A stretch of DNA of 64,000 bases from Distichodus sexfasciatus (Eukaryota > Chordata > Actinopteri > Characiformes > Distichodontidae), in the NCBI GenBank assembly GCA_032718565.1, contig JAVGVS010000304.1, positions 1 to 64,000 on the forward strand, read 5' to 3'. Both the position numbers and the translations under genes were made by a program. Positions 10,319 through 21,084 of the stretch are shown here, one piece after another; position 1 is the stretch's first letter, and every line of letters begins with the position of its first letter. The notes under the pieces were generated by a model. The model was not told the origin of the DNA, ran no database searches, and was given only the letters and a program-made list of their open reading frames with translations.

Positions 10319-12231
10319 AAATATCATGACGAATTCATGGAATGCACAAAACTAGACCCATTTAACCAGACCACACTAGCATCTTGCTGTATGGCTGTCT
10401 GCAAGACACATTATTGCGAAAAAGACACACTAGCTCTCACACACAACAACACATACATCAATCAACACAAGGCTTTTTCAAACAAATCCATCGAATGGCT
10501 GGAATATACCAAAGTGAGTACAAATGTCGAGGTACAACATGCTGGTGGGGAGGTCTTGATGGGGAGATATTATCTTGATGGCTATTATGAAAAAGGCGGT
10601 GTCAAATTTGCTCTAGAATTCAATGGTTGCATGCACCACAGTAATGCATGTCATTATAGCCCACACCACTTACATCCGTTGTTGAAAGTATCTTATGCTG
10701 TTTTAAGACAACACTTTGATGACAAGTTAAAAACACTCACCGGTGTTTATGGTGTAAAAGTCGAAATGTGGGAATGTGAGTGGAAAATTGCCAAGCAAAA
10801 CGACCCAGACGTCATTGCTTTCATGTCAACGTACAATCACCCCGAGCGCTTAAAACCAAGAAATAGCCACTTTGGCGGTAGGGCAAAAATGCGTACAAAG
10901 TTGAAGGTGATGAGAAAATACGGTATGTAGATTTCACAAGTTTGTACCCCTACTGCCAGACTCAGAAAACATACCCGATCGGACATCCACAGATCATTTC
11001 GAAAGACTTTGAACCTCTTGAAAATTACTACGGGTTAATCAAGGCTACAGTCTATCCACCGCGTCCATTGTTTCACCCTGTTCTACCATACCGTTGTAAC
11101 AGCAAATTAATGTTCCCACTTTGTAGAACATGCATTGAACAAGAGAATCAGACTACACCCTGTCATCACAATGATGAGCAAAGAGCACTTTCAGGTTGTT
11201 GGGTTAGTAGTGAACTGGCTAAAGCTATTGAGAAGGGTTATGTGGTGGCCAAAGTGGACGAAGTATGGCATTTCTCTCAGACATCGGACACTCTGTTTTC
11301 AGACTGTGAAAACTTTTTTGCAATACAAACAGGAATCTAGTGGTTACCCCACATACGTCGTGTCGGACGCAGAGAAACAGGCCTACATCGATGACTGTTT
11401 TGAGAGGGAGGGTATGAGGCTGAATGCTGACAAGATATGCGTGAACCTGGCGAAGTGTAGTATAAACAAACTTCTCCTTAATTCACTATGGGGTCCCATG
11501 CGTGAGAACCCCCCTGTGACTGAGATGCTGAAGGATCCGGAGGCATTTACAAAGTACATATTTGCGGGCAAGTATGATGTAACACACTTTTTGTTTGTCT
11601 CAGATGATATTGCATTGATTCAGTGGCGTTATCCTGATAGCGCTAGTGTTCGTACACATGTCATCAATGTGTTTCCTGGGGCCTTTACAACCGCAAATGC
11701 ACGCTTAGAATTGTACAATGTTATGGATAAATTGGGTGAGAGAGTGCTTTACAGTGACACAGACAGTGTCGTTTTTGTTTCAAAGGACGGTGACTGGGAA
11801 CCTCCCCTTGGTCCCTATTTAGGCGATCTTACAGATGAGATTGGCAATGGTGACTATATCGCAGAGTTTTGCTCAGGCAGGTCTAAAACGTATGGTTACA
11901 GCACAGCCAAAGGTAAAACTTGTATGAAAGCAAAAGGAATCACTCTGAATTCTGAAAACTCAAAGGTGATCAAGTTAGATACACGATTCGACCTTGTCAG
12001 CCATTATGTGATTGATAGAAATAGTACACGATGCATACACGCTCGTACTGACAACATTGTCTGAAATAAAAAGCAACTAACTCTGAAAAACAAATCAGTT
12101 GTTAAGCATTTCAAGGTTGTGTACAACAAACGGGTGTTACTCGCTGATTTCTCTACACGGTCTTACGGCTACTAAGCTAGATGGATAAATCTAATATGGG
12201 TTTGAGAGATGTTACTGGTTTTGATTTCAGA

Positions 12232-13966
12232 CTCCTGTAGGTACCATGCCACACATATAGGGGGCGCTCAACTGCAACAGCATAAGGAGAGGGTCCTAAA
12301 CCCACAGACCTCCCACTTCCTGGAAGGAGGGAAAAGAGAGTGCACTCCATTGTTCCGTGCTCTCAGAACTCGCTATCAAGGTGGGATCACAAAGAGAGAG
12401 AAACATCTGCAGATCAATTTTAGGAGGACAAAAGTCTTTGTCTGGCACACGGGCCCGTGCGACAAGACTAACTTCTCCAGCTCAAACGCGTTTTATTCTT
12501 TTAAGTTAGACAATTTCTCAAGTTGGCGGTTGATGTTAGAGATTCAAGATTTCTTTCCGTTCCTGAAATCGTCAAGATTCTCCGGGAGGAACACCCCAAG
12601 TTTCCAGTCCAGACTTCGACTCATGCAACGTGCGATCTGGCAGCCGCTCCTCGTGAGGTTCCCACCTGGACAATGGAAGGCTCCGCTCATCGGCCTCCCT
12701 GCACCACTGGACTCTCACCAACGCGCCAGAAACCTTCTTCGACGCGGCGCCGCGAGCAACATTTGGCCCGCGCTCCCTTCGAAGTGCTCTCGTCTCAAAG
12801 TAAGACTGTTTCATCTGGGCAGTGTCTGTGTTTAGTTAGAGTTATGAGAATACTCTCAGTGTACTTGTTAGTTAGTCTAACTGTATAATCCTTGTTACCT
12901 TACTGCTTAAGTCAGCTGGTTAAACGGAGAAATCTCTGTGGTGTTTTGATCTTTAATTTTATCTTACTCGCGCAGACGCGCAAGTATTTCCATGCGAGCT
13001 CCTAATTCTCTTTCTCTCTTTCTCAAGTACTAACATGGTCATTTTATAGTGCTTTCCAGTCAACGGTAATGATTCTGGGTTAAAGAATATTTTACTATGG
13101 TGAATGTTGCTTTAATATCAGGGGTTGATTTTAGATCTGTGTTATAACTAAGTGTGGAGCGAAAGTTTGCGTATACCGTGGGTAAAATTCAAATCTTCCT
13201 CCAAGGAGGCTATTGTTCTTGAGAATTCCAATCTTAAAATTTGGATGCTTTGTTCTCCCCCTTCTCGAGAGAGAACAAAGGATCATATCAATTCCAATCT
13301 TTAGTGGGTATGTAAATTTTGGGCCATAAATACCGAAAGCGCTGATAAGCAGCTCTCTTTTCCCCCACACGTACATATGCAACCACGCCCCTCACATTTG
13401 CAGACACAGACACGTGCAATACACACACTTACCATTTCAGAGACATATCCACACGTCTATACGCAACCACGCCCCCTCACCTTCGTGGGCGCAGACACAC
13501 ACACACACACTTACCATCCCAAAGACACACCCTCACACACACATGCACACATATGTCTATGACTCTATGCACTAGGTCTATGACTCAACCGAAATCAGAT
13601 TGTATTGTTGATCACTACTTTGCTTGCCAGTGATGTTTGTCAATAAACGCTGTTTTATTGAATTCTGTGTCTGTGGTGTCATTCAGGTATTGACTGAAAC
13701 CAATGTACTATCGCCGAACTATTAACCTTCAGAACTTAAGTCGTTATTATTAACTGTAAGTAAAATTATAGTTGTGATAATAAACTTAATTAATTAATCT
13801 ATTAATTGTTGTAAATTTAATGTTAATTAAATTCACAATATTTTTAGATGCAAGTAATTTTATGAGACTGATTACTAAAAGATAAAGACACTGTGTGCCA
13901 CCAACATAGTGACACCCTGCGCCAGGAACCAACATTTCTGGGGCCTGTGTGAGGAACTTACACTCC
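12232..13966. mobile_element. Solo LTR, about 1.73 kb, with CTCC target duplication
   Basis: The insertion TGTAGGTACC...GAACTTACA spans 12236-13962 and is flanked by CTCC (12232-12235 and 13963-13966). It has TG...CA ends and a 4-bp duplication, as gamma/epsilon-type retroviruses make. An AATAAA at about 13642 is followed by a T-rich stretch. Two imperfect copies of an ACCACGCCC-containing unit and a CA-rich microsatellite lie at 13380-13560. No gag or pol sequence is inside, so this is an LTR-LTR recombination product. The parent family is not identified. Confidence 0.8.
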
Positions 13967-14120
13967 AGGATCCATTGTCGTGTGTAATAAGTGGGCTGTC
14001 AAATTCTGGAAAGACATATTTTGTAAAGATGTTGATTGCCAATGCTGACAAAATAATCAACTGTAAAATAGAAAATATTGAGTGCATATGTGACTGTTGG
14101 CACAGCTTTATGACAAGTTG

Positions 14121-14666
14121 AATTGAATTGAGCCTTTATTTGTCACATACACTGTTACATGCAGCGAAATTGGACCCCTCCGACCATAAATACACAAACA
14201 TCACACTTTGGGGTTACAGGTCAGTCGAGAGGTAGCATAGGAAACAAGGGAATATAGAATACATGAGGAGAGAGGAGGAGAGAAAAAGAGCCCTGCCCAG
14301 ACTCCCCTTGTAGGGCAGTGTGGGAAGGGAAAAAAACACCTCAGCAACAAAGCACATAAACACATGAAGACATGACTAGCAACAGGGGAGGGGGGAAGGG
14401 GGATGTGGAGGTAGTCCAATGTAGGCAACAGCCATCCGGTCCTGCAGCTGAAAAAGTGCTGGTCATAGACCTGCCTACCCACACTGGGGGTGTAAAGCAC
14501 CGAAGGCGTGGGATGGGGGAAGGTGCAATGACTGTTAATCTGTAGCTGTGTACGTATGTATGTGTGTGCGTGTGTGTATGATGTACAAGCTTTCTTCAAT
14601 CGTCGATATCCCAGGGCCCCGCTTAATCCAATCAGCAGAAACCCAGTTATCACAGTTCCGAATAGA
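14121..14666 (-). mobile_element. LINE 3' fragment (Rex1-like) in the ATPase gene
   Basis: Flanked by AAGTTG at 14115-14120 and 14667-14672. Read on the minus strand it ends in ACAAATAAAGGCTCAATTC plus an AATTC-type tail, the kind of 3' end seen in fish Rex1-type LINEs. The 5' side is truncated. The reverse-strand ORF over 14201-14812 is 3' UTR sequence, not a gene. Confidence 0.75.
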
Positions 14667-15155
14667 AAGTTGGCGAAAATAAGAGACATTAGATTCATAG
14701 AAGGAATACCTAATGCTCTAGATGATGACGAACTTTTGCCTGTGACAAAAAACAACTTGTTGATTACTGATGATGTGATGAAAGATGCTAGTAGTAACAC
14801 ACAGGTTGACAAAGTGTTTACATAATACGTGCACCACCATAACCTCAGTGCCGTCTACTTGGTCCAGAATCTATTTTTTCAAGGGAAATTGAGCCGGACA
14901 ATTAGTTTAAACACCAATTATCTAATTCTTTTTAAAAATCTGAGAGACAACAATCAAATTGCAGTTTTGGCTAGATAGATGTATCCTGGTAACACAAAGA
15001 TTTTTCTGGAAAGTTTTAGGAAAAGAAAAACCGTACGGCCACCTCATGGTTGATTATAAAGCTAGAACTCCTGATCCATTTCGCCTCAGAACAGATCTGC
15101 TTTCAAAGTATCAGGCTGTTTATGTCCAGAAAAAGAGTTGAGATATTGGTCAATC

Positions 15156-15491
15156 ATGTCGGGGATACTTCATAGAAACATTCCACTTTTGAAACTCTTA
15201 CTTAAAGTTAAACCAGTAAAAAGGAGGCTCATTTTACAAACAGCATCGGATGAGCTAATCCTAACCCTCTGCGAAGTAGCATTGAACATACTCAGGGGGA
15301 CAATACCGGTAACAACCAAACAATACAGGACATTAGAAAAGAGGAAAACAGCGATAAAGTTGATAGCTGATAAGAAGATTGGTATACCCAGGAAGAGACG
15401 CATGATTAATCAGCAGGGTAGTTTTCTTATACCCCTCTTAAGCATAGCAGTGACTCTAATAAGCAGCCTTACTGCTTCGAGACAGGGGTAA
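15156..15491 (+). CDS. Conserved small Polinton protein, basic with hydrophobic C-terminus
   Basis: A 111-residue ORF from ATG 15156 (MSGILHRNIPLLKLLL) to TAA 15489-15491, directly after the ATPase. It is the only Polinton gene here that is open end to end. It is Lys/Arg-rich in the middle (KIGIPRKRRMINQQG) and ends in a hydrophobic segment (SFLIPLLSIAVTLISSL). Position and composition suggest a small virion or DNA-associated protein conserved in fish Polintons. I do not know a defined function, and an intact frame in a dead element may be chance. Confidence 0.65.
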   Translation: MSGILHRNIPLLKLLLKVKPVKRRLILQTASDELILTLCEVALNILRGTIPVTTKQYRTLEKRKTAIKLIADKKIGIPRKRRMINQQGSFLIPLLSIAVTLISSLTASRQG

Positions 15492-15494
15492 CTT

Positions 15495-16178
15495 ATGGAG
15501 CATGCTGAGAAGTTGTATTTAGTACCTCAACACCAGCTAGATAGATTCTGGGAATGAAAGTACATCTACAACTCTTAGAGAAACCGCTGAAGACAACTTA
15601 GACACATCTATAAAAAATGTGTTGGGTAAAAGCCAATTGGACCCGCATGAAAAAGCCAAACTGTATGCAACATTGTTACAGCGATATTTATCGTTGGTTA
15701 AGCAGGGGGAACTTGAGACTAATACTTTGACAATGAATCTATGTGGAAACACAAGCTGGTGTCAATGAGGGCGATCACGCTGTTAAAGAGGGTTTAATTA
15801 ATGTACCATTGAGGTGTAAAAAGAATGCGTAGTATATCTTAAAAAAGATGATTAACTCTAGGGGTGTCACAGCATGGGGTGATACTGGAGAGTTTGTTTT
15901 TAAAGGTAAAGTCATCCCTGGTTCACACATTTGATTTGGTTACAAGTGTCACAGCGCCACAGGTGGTGAATCCTCGTAGACGTCCTCAGGGGTGGAACGA
16001 GTTTTTGAATGCTATGGCGTCATTAAACATACCACTTTCTACAGTACCAAACAGATGTGTTAAGGAAGAAATTAGTTCTTTTAAAAAGACACACGGTAGT
16101 ATAACACCTGTCAGCAATTCTGAACACCCTGTATTTTCACCACCTCAATTGGATGTATCACAATGGCTCAGGTTTTAA
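15495..16178 (+). pseudogene. Conserved Polinton protein of unknown function, broken
   Basis: The start MEHAEKLYLVPQHQLDRFWE at 15495 overlaps the preceding gene's end region by spacing only. A TGA stops it at 15555. The coding signal continues in shifted frames through 15560-15770 and then 15864-16178 (VTSVTAPQVVNPRRRPQ, WNEFLNAMASLNIP), ending at TAA 16176-16178. It converges on the protease gene. Its function is not recognised. Confidence 0.6.
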
Positions 16179-16525
16179 ATACAATCTATGTAATGTACTA
16201 TTTGAAAAATGTGTTGATTTTTCTTTCATCTTTTCTATATTTGTAAAATGTGAATTGTGCCAGAATGTATTCTTTTCACCCTAATGCGTTGTTGTATATC
16301 TTTCAATTGTCATTAAATTCAAACAATCATAAACTGTTTGTATCAATTATTTATTTTCTTATAAACATTTCACCCGTTTCTACATACTGTACACAGTTAA
16401 AAACATTAGGAATAAAGATACACGGTTGTATTTTTTTCACAAATAAGGAAACCATTTTATCGTTTTTATTTAATTCATCAGAATATTTACAAATCACATC
16501 CTCGTGGGATAAACCTTTTGACATA

Positions 16526-18098
16526 CAGTACTGTGCAAAAGTTTTAGGCAGGTGTGGAAAAATGCTGTAAATAAAGAATGCTTTCAGAAATATAAATAAT
16601 GATTGTTTATTTTTATCTATTTACAAAATGCAAAGTGAGCGAACAAAAGGAAAATCTAAATCAAATCAATATTTGGTGTTACTACCTTTTGCCTTTAAAC
16701 CAGCATCAATTCTTATACGTACACTTGCACAAAGTCAGGGATTTTGTAGGATTATAGTCAGGTGTATGATCAACCAATTATACCAAACAGGTGCTAATGA
16801 TCATCAATGTCACATGTAGGTTGAAACACAGTCATTAACTGAAAGAGAAACAGCTGTTAAAGGATGCTTAAAACTGGGTGAGGAACAGCCAAACACTGCT
16901 ACCAAGGTGAGGTTGTGGAAGACAGTTTCATGTCATGGCAAGATTGAGCACAGCAACAAGACACAAGGTAGTTATACTGCATCATCAAGGTCTTTCCCAG
17001 ACAAAGGTTTCAAAGCAGACTGGGGTTTCAAGATGTGCTGTTCAAGCTCTTTTGAAGAAGCACAAAGAAATGGGCAACGTTGAGGATCATAGGCGCAGTG
17101 ATCGGCCAAGGAAACTTAGTGCAGCAGATGAAAGACACATCAAGCTTATTACCCTTCAAAATCGGAAGATATCCAGCAGTGCCATCAGCTCAGAACTGGC
17201 AGAAACCAGTGGGACCCAGGTACACCCATCTGCTGTCCAGAGAAGTCTGGCCAGAGGTGGTCTTCATGGAGGAGTTGCAGCCAAAAAGCCATACCTCTGA
17301 CATGGAAGCAAGGCCAAGTGACTCAAGTATGCACGAAAACATAGGAACTGGGGTGCAGAAAAATGACAGCAGGTGCTCTGGACTGATGAGACAAAATATG
17401 AAATATCTGGCTGTAGCAGAAGGCAGTTTGTTCGTTAAAGGGCTGGAGAGCAGTACAATAATGAGTGTCTGCAGGCAACAGTGAAGCATGGAGGAAATTC
17501 CTTGAACGTTTGGGGCTACATTTCTGCAAATGGAGTTGGAGATTTGGTCAGGATTAATGGGGTTCTCAATGCTGAGAAATACAGGCAGATACTTATCCAT
17601 CATGCAATACCATCAGGGAGGCGTATGATTGGCCCCAAATTTATTCTGTAGCAGGACAACGACCCCAAACATACAGCCAAAGTCATTAAGAACTATCTTC
17701 AGGGTAAAGAAGAACAAGAAGTCCTGGAAGTGATGGTATGGCCCCCACAGAGCTCTGATCTCAACATCATCGAGTGTGTCTGGGATTACATGAAGAGACA
17801 GAAGGATGTGAGGAAGCCTACATCCACAGAAGATCTGTGGTTAGTTCTCCAAGATGTTTGGAACAACCTACCAGTCGAGTTCTTTCAAAAACTGTGTGTA
17901 AGTGTACCTAGAAGAATTGATGCTGTTTTGAAGGCAAAGAGTGGTCACACCAAATATTGATTTGATTTAGATTTCTCTTTCATTTATTCACTGCATTTTG
18001 TTGATTGATGAAAATAAATGATTAACACTTCCATTTTTGAAAGCATTCTTTGTTTACAGCATTTTTTCGCACCTGCCTAAAACTTTTGCACAGTACTG
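16526..18098 (+). mobile_element. Tc1-like transposon, second DD38E family, full length but dead
   Basis: Both terminal repeats are present: it starts CAGTACTGTGCAAAAGTTTT at 16526 and ends in the complement at 18098. TA lies at 16524-16525 and 18099-18100. At 1573 bp it is a typical Tc1 size. It is the same family as the truncated copy at 1694-3030, with high identity by eye. Confidence 0.92.
16935..17960 (+). pseudogene. Tc1-like transposase, broken
   Basis: It begins MARLSTATRHKVVILHHQG, the same start as the copy at 1865. It has a TGA at about 17298, a TGA replacing Trp near 17364, a frameshift near 17405 and a TAG just before QDNDPKH near 17648. The C-terminal part from 17730 keeps the catalytic glutamate (LNIIECVWDYM) that the other copy has lost. 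The spacing is DD38E. It is inactive. Confidence 0.88.
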
Positions 18099-18428
18099 TA
18101 TGGTAGAGAAAGAAAACACAGTGTTCACCCCATGTAACACACATAAAGTCTTGCACTTGTTTGTTCAAAAACTGCATATGTACACAGTTAGTTCTTAAAA
18201 AATTATAAATAGATGGCGGAAATAAACTATTGTTAGGACTCAAACAAGATCATCACAGCGAGCCAGTGTTCGCTTGGTAGGTCTGAACTGCGTGTGTTGA
18301 TTATCACTGTTGTGGGTAGTTTTTGCACAGGGGGTTTCGGCAGTAGGTTGGGAGCCAGCACGCCGAGAAAATGTGTGTTCTTGCTAATTTTATCCACAAC
18401 TGCCGATAGTTGAATCATATTCATTACT

Positions 18429-20075
18429 TCAGTAGTAATCTACCAGAATCTGGCGATGGTTGGACATCTCTATTATACTGACGAATATGGCGTAAACTAT
18501 CAAATTAATAGTATTTGGTAACGGTTGTCTGAAACGGGTTTCTAACCTAAGGTTTCCTAAAGAAATTTAGGAACAGATAAGAAACAAAGTAATTGACATC
18601 TATTGTTCTGGAAAAGGTTACAAAGCCATTTTTAAAGTTTGGGACTCCAGTGAACCATGGTGAGGGGCCATTATTCACAAACAGAGAAAACATGGAACAG
18701 CGGTGAACCTTCCTAGGAGTGGCTGGCCTAGAGACTGGGCAAAAATGGCATGCATGGCAGAGTTCCAAGGCGAAAACCATTGCTGACCAAAAAGAACATA
18801 AAGGCTGGTCTTACTTTTGATGAGTGGGCCAAAATTCCTCCGCAGCGATGTGAAAGACTCATTTCCAGTTATCGCAAATGCTTAATTGCAGTTGTTGCTG
18901 CTAAAGGTGGCACAACCAGTTATTAGGTTTAGGGGGCAATTACTTTTTCCACATAGGGCCATGTAGGTTTGGATATTTCTTTTTCTTAATAAATAAAATC
19001 ATCACTTAAAAACCGCATTTTCTGTTTACTTGGGTTATCTTTGTCTAATATTTAAATTTGTTTGATAATCTGAAACGTGACAAACAGGCAAAAAAAAAAA
19101 AAAAGGAATCAGGAAGGGGGCAAATACTCAAGAATTCTAAGTCATAATGTTTAAACGTAAATGGGTTCTTATTATACGCTCCTGTAAAAGCATTGTTATC
19201 CACCATACCTATCACAATAGATTTAGGCAATGTGCCAAGAAACAGATTCTCTTTATTGGATACACGGGTGCCTACGGGTATTGAGAAATTTTTTAGATAC
19301 ACTTTATCAATCGGATATTTAGCCGTGGCTGATAACAATGCCTGGGCATGTCCCAGCCTTACAGCTGGACATACTGAAACCTTTTTTACAAATAACGATG
19401 CAGCGACAATACTGATTTTATAAGCAATACCACACCACTCAATAGACTAAATTCGTCTTTAGCACGAGTCCTTCTGATTTTTATATCAACACCATTCAAC
19501 ATCAATTTTTCTTGAAAAAACATATCACTGTCTATCGGTGACACAAATTCCACCACATTGCTAGCATTTGAAAATGTTGCGCGTTTTGTCAACCCACGAT
19601 TTTCACCAGCAGGATCAGTCACATCCATATGCCCCGCTGTGTCCTTGTAAAACAGTCCGGCTGAGAAAAGTGATTCCAGGGTGAACTGGTCATAGTTGAT
19701 CAGACACTCTATAATACTTCGATATGGGTAAGTGTTTGAGCTCTGTGAGATCAGACGGTCACCCAGCGAAATATCAACCTGTGGAAATATGGTGGCTCTG
19801 GGGTAGTTTATCAAACCCACGGCCGCTCCATCGTCGATGTTTCCCCATCAGGCCTTGTTATTTTGATTATTGTAAAAAGAAGCGTGTTGTTTAAGTCGAT
19901 GTAATCTTCGCTGTTCCCCACAATGAAAAACTCCAGTGGCGCAGTGTTGGAGAGGGCTGAAATAGGAGGCACTTCCACATATGTTTTTTTCTATCGCTGT
20001 TTGTGTCACAGGGACTGTAAACAAGTCCAACTCTGACTTGTTACACTCCTCAGACAGACCATGTAGTAAAGGCAT
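18429..20075 (-). pseudogene. Polinton major capsid protein (double jelly-roll), broken
   Basis: It is related to nucleocytoplasmic-virus and adenovirus hexon folds; genome pipelines often call it F54H12.2-like. On the minus strand it starts MPLLHGLSEECNKSEL at 20075. It continues with INYPRATIFPQVDISLGDRL near 19810, SPIDSDMFFQEKLMLNGVD near 19520 and PKSIVIGMVDNNAFTGAYN near 19220, up to YDLEFL near 19125. A Tc1-like remnant (about 18550-19125) then replaces part of the C-terminal half. The very end (LPNTINLIVYAIF, then a TGA at 18429-18431) is still recognisable. Frameshifts occur near 19850 and 19400. Confidence 0.9.
18550..19125 (+). mobile_element. Tc1-like transposon remnant in the capsid gene
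   Basis: It contains a transposase N-terminal fragment on the plus strand (VIDIYCSGKGYKAIFK, IIHKQRKHGTAVNLPRSG) around 18590-18720. It ends near GGGGGCAAATACT, a typical fish Tc1 terminus, after an A15 run at 19090. The catalytic domain is deleted. The boundaries are inferred from where the capsid reading stops and resumes. Confidence 0.7.
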
Positions 20076-20077
20076 GA

Positions 20078-20527
20078 TTAGAAGATAGTTTTACAACGTC
20101 GCTTGTGCGGTGGTGCTCTCTGCTTACTCTGCAACTGCCTTTTTGGTACTGGTCTCTTTTTATACTTTACATTGTTTATCTTGGCACTGGTTGTATGCCT
20201 CTCACCGGGGGGTCTTTTCACAGATCGACATTGCATTACCATCATTTCAGAGCCTTCCTGACCCCCCTCCATGTGGCAGAGGTGCGTCACATTACTAACA
20301 ACCTAGCTGATGTTGTTTTTCGCTGCATTTCTTAGATGTGGTTTGGCAATACTGAAACCTTTTTTCAGTAGCGGTATGGTCATTCGGAATAATCCCCTAA
20401 ATAGTCCACCAATACTGGCTCCATACATGGTCAGAGCACCAACATATCCCGGGAGTAGACCCCCTGCCTGATTTTGATAATAAGCAATATAGCACTGCGG
20501 ATCCGCATATGGGTTAAACGTTTTCAT
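20078..20527 (-). pseudogene. pX-like basic virion protein of the Polinton, frameshifted
   Basis: It begins MKTFNPYADPQCYIAYYQNQ at 20527, overlapping the minor capsid stop by ATGA. A Gly/hydrophobic segment follows (YGASIGGLFRGLFRMTIP), and after a frameshift near 20300 comes a strongly basic tail (NNVKYKKRPVPKRQ, PPHKRRCKTIF). The layout resembles the adenovirus-like core/membrane-active proteins described in adintoviruses. Function is inferred from position and composition. Confidence 0.7.
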
Positions 20528-20656
20528 TGTTTTTGAAAACGCTGTGCTTCTTTCAAAGGTCTGAAATGGAGTTTTGCGACAACTTTACCCAGTTTAAACG
20601 GCACGTTGCAATTCTGATCGGTCTTCACCTATGTCACTAATGTGTGCTTTTGACAC

Positions 20657-21084
20657 TGTAACAACCGGAAGGTGAACCCAAACGCAGAGTCGACAGAACC
20701 AGGTCATGGGCACAGAGGTAGATTGACGAAAAACCAAGAGTTTATTCAAGTAGAGGTCAGAACCAAAAAACACAGTCCATGAAGCAAACAAATCCAAATC
20801 ACCAGAAGCATAGGGATAATCCAAGAACAGGAAGCAAGGGTCAAAATGGAGGAAGGCAAACACAAAGAATGCTCAGTAAGTTGCACTAGGCATAAAAATA
20901 CTTTGTAGGAAATGGTTTCAAATGAAAGTCCTTAAATACAGATGATGTGGATGTGATTGGTTAAAATTCTGGTGACACTGATCTGGTAGTCTGGGGTAAT
21001 TGTGAAGGTCTGGAACTGGAATCCTGGTCAGATGGCCTTTCTGATGAGGTGGAGTCCTCCCTTGGTCTGGGCTGAGATCTTACA
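20657..21084 (-). repeat. Gypsy 3' LTR (428 bp)
   Basis: TGTAACAACCGG...GATCTTACA. Over about 238 shared positions I count about 15 differences from the other LTR, roughly 6 percent. It has about 175 bp (about 20890-21065) absent from the other LTR. The pol gene's C-terminal chromodomain ORF runs into it and ends at about 20961. Confidence 0.9.

Larger units (their letters stand above)
6840..12175 (+). pseudogene. Protein-primed family B DNA polymerase (Polinton polB), broken
   Basis: This replicated the element's linear DNA. The N-terminal region (about 6840-7300) is degraded. A Cys-rich zinc-binding stretch follows at about 7405-7740 (CNNSECYKNQ, YCKACNRHYH). Exonuclease motifs follow: FYDLV near 7780 (ExoI, next to a frameshift), AGFDNF near 7940 (ExoII) and YSRNDVVLL near 8295 (ExoIII). 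After the Penelope insertion (8348-10318) the polymerase domain continues with motif A DFTSLYP near 10932, motif B NSLWG near 11478 and motif C YSDTDS near 11752. At least five frameshifts or stops break the frame, for example near 7740, 8095, 10925, 11335 and 12060. It ends TAC TAA at 12173-12175, five bases before the ATPase start. The C-terminal half is well preserved at the residue level. Confidence 0.92.
12181..15141 (+). pseudogene. Polinton genome-packaging ATPase (FtsK/HerA-like), broken by two insertions
   Basis: It would power DNA packaging into capsids. The start ATG at 12181 (MDKSNMGLRDV) lies five bases after the polB stop. A solo LTR (12236-13962) interrupts it after about 18 codons. 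The next segment (13967-14120) carries the P-loop GLSNSGKT. A LINE fragment (14121-14666) then interrupts it. The third segment has the Walker B-like NNLLITDDVM near 14749-14778, and the C-terminal part ends at 15139-15141. Additional frameshifts occur, for example near 14820 and 14985. Both insertions carry matching target duplications, so the original reading is clear at each junction. Confidence 0.88.
16351..18424 (-). pseudogene. Adenain-like cysteine protease of the Polinton, split by a Tc1 insertion
   Basis: This is a virion maturation protease. On the minus strand it starts near 18424 (MNMIQLSAVVDKISKN), a few bases after the major capsid stop. It carries the His segment SSDLPSEHWLAV near 18260 and the Cys segment WGEHCVFFLYH near 18110-18145. 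The Tc1-like element at 16526-18098 sits exactly at a TA in the codon after HCVFFLYH. The C-terminal part resumes at 16523 and ends near 16351. Several in-frame breaks are present, for example near 18235. The His/Cys arrangement fits the adenovirus protease family. Confidence 0.8.

Noticed and set aside
14201..14812. 203-codon minus-strand ORF across the ATPase region
   Set aside because: It spans a LINE 3' UTR insertion and antisense ATPase sequence; no conserved domain, and its boundaries ignore the target duplications.
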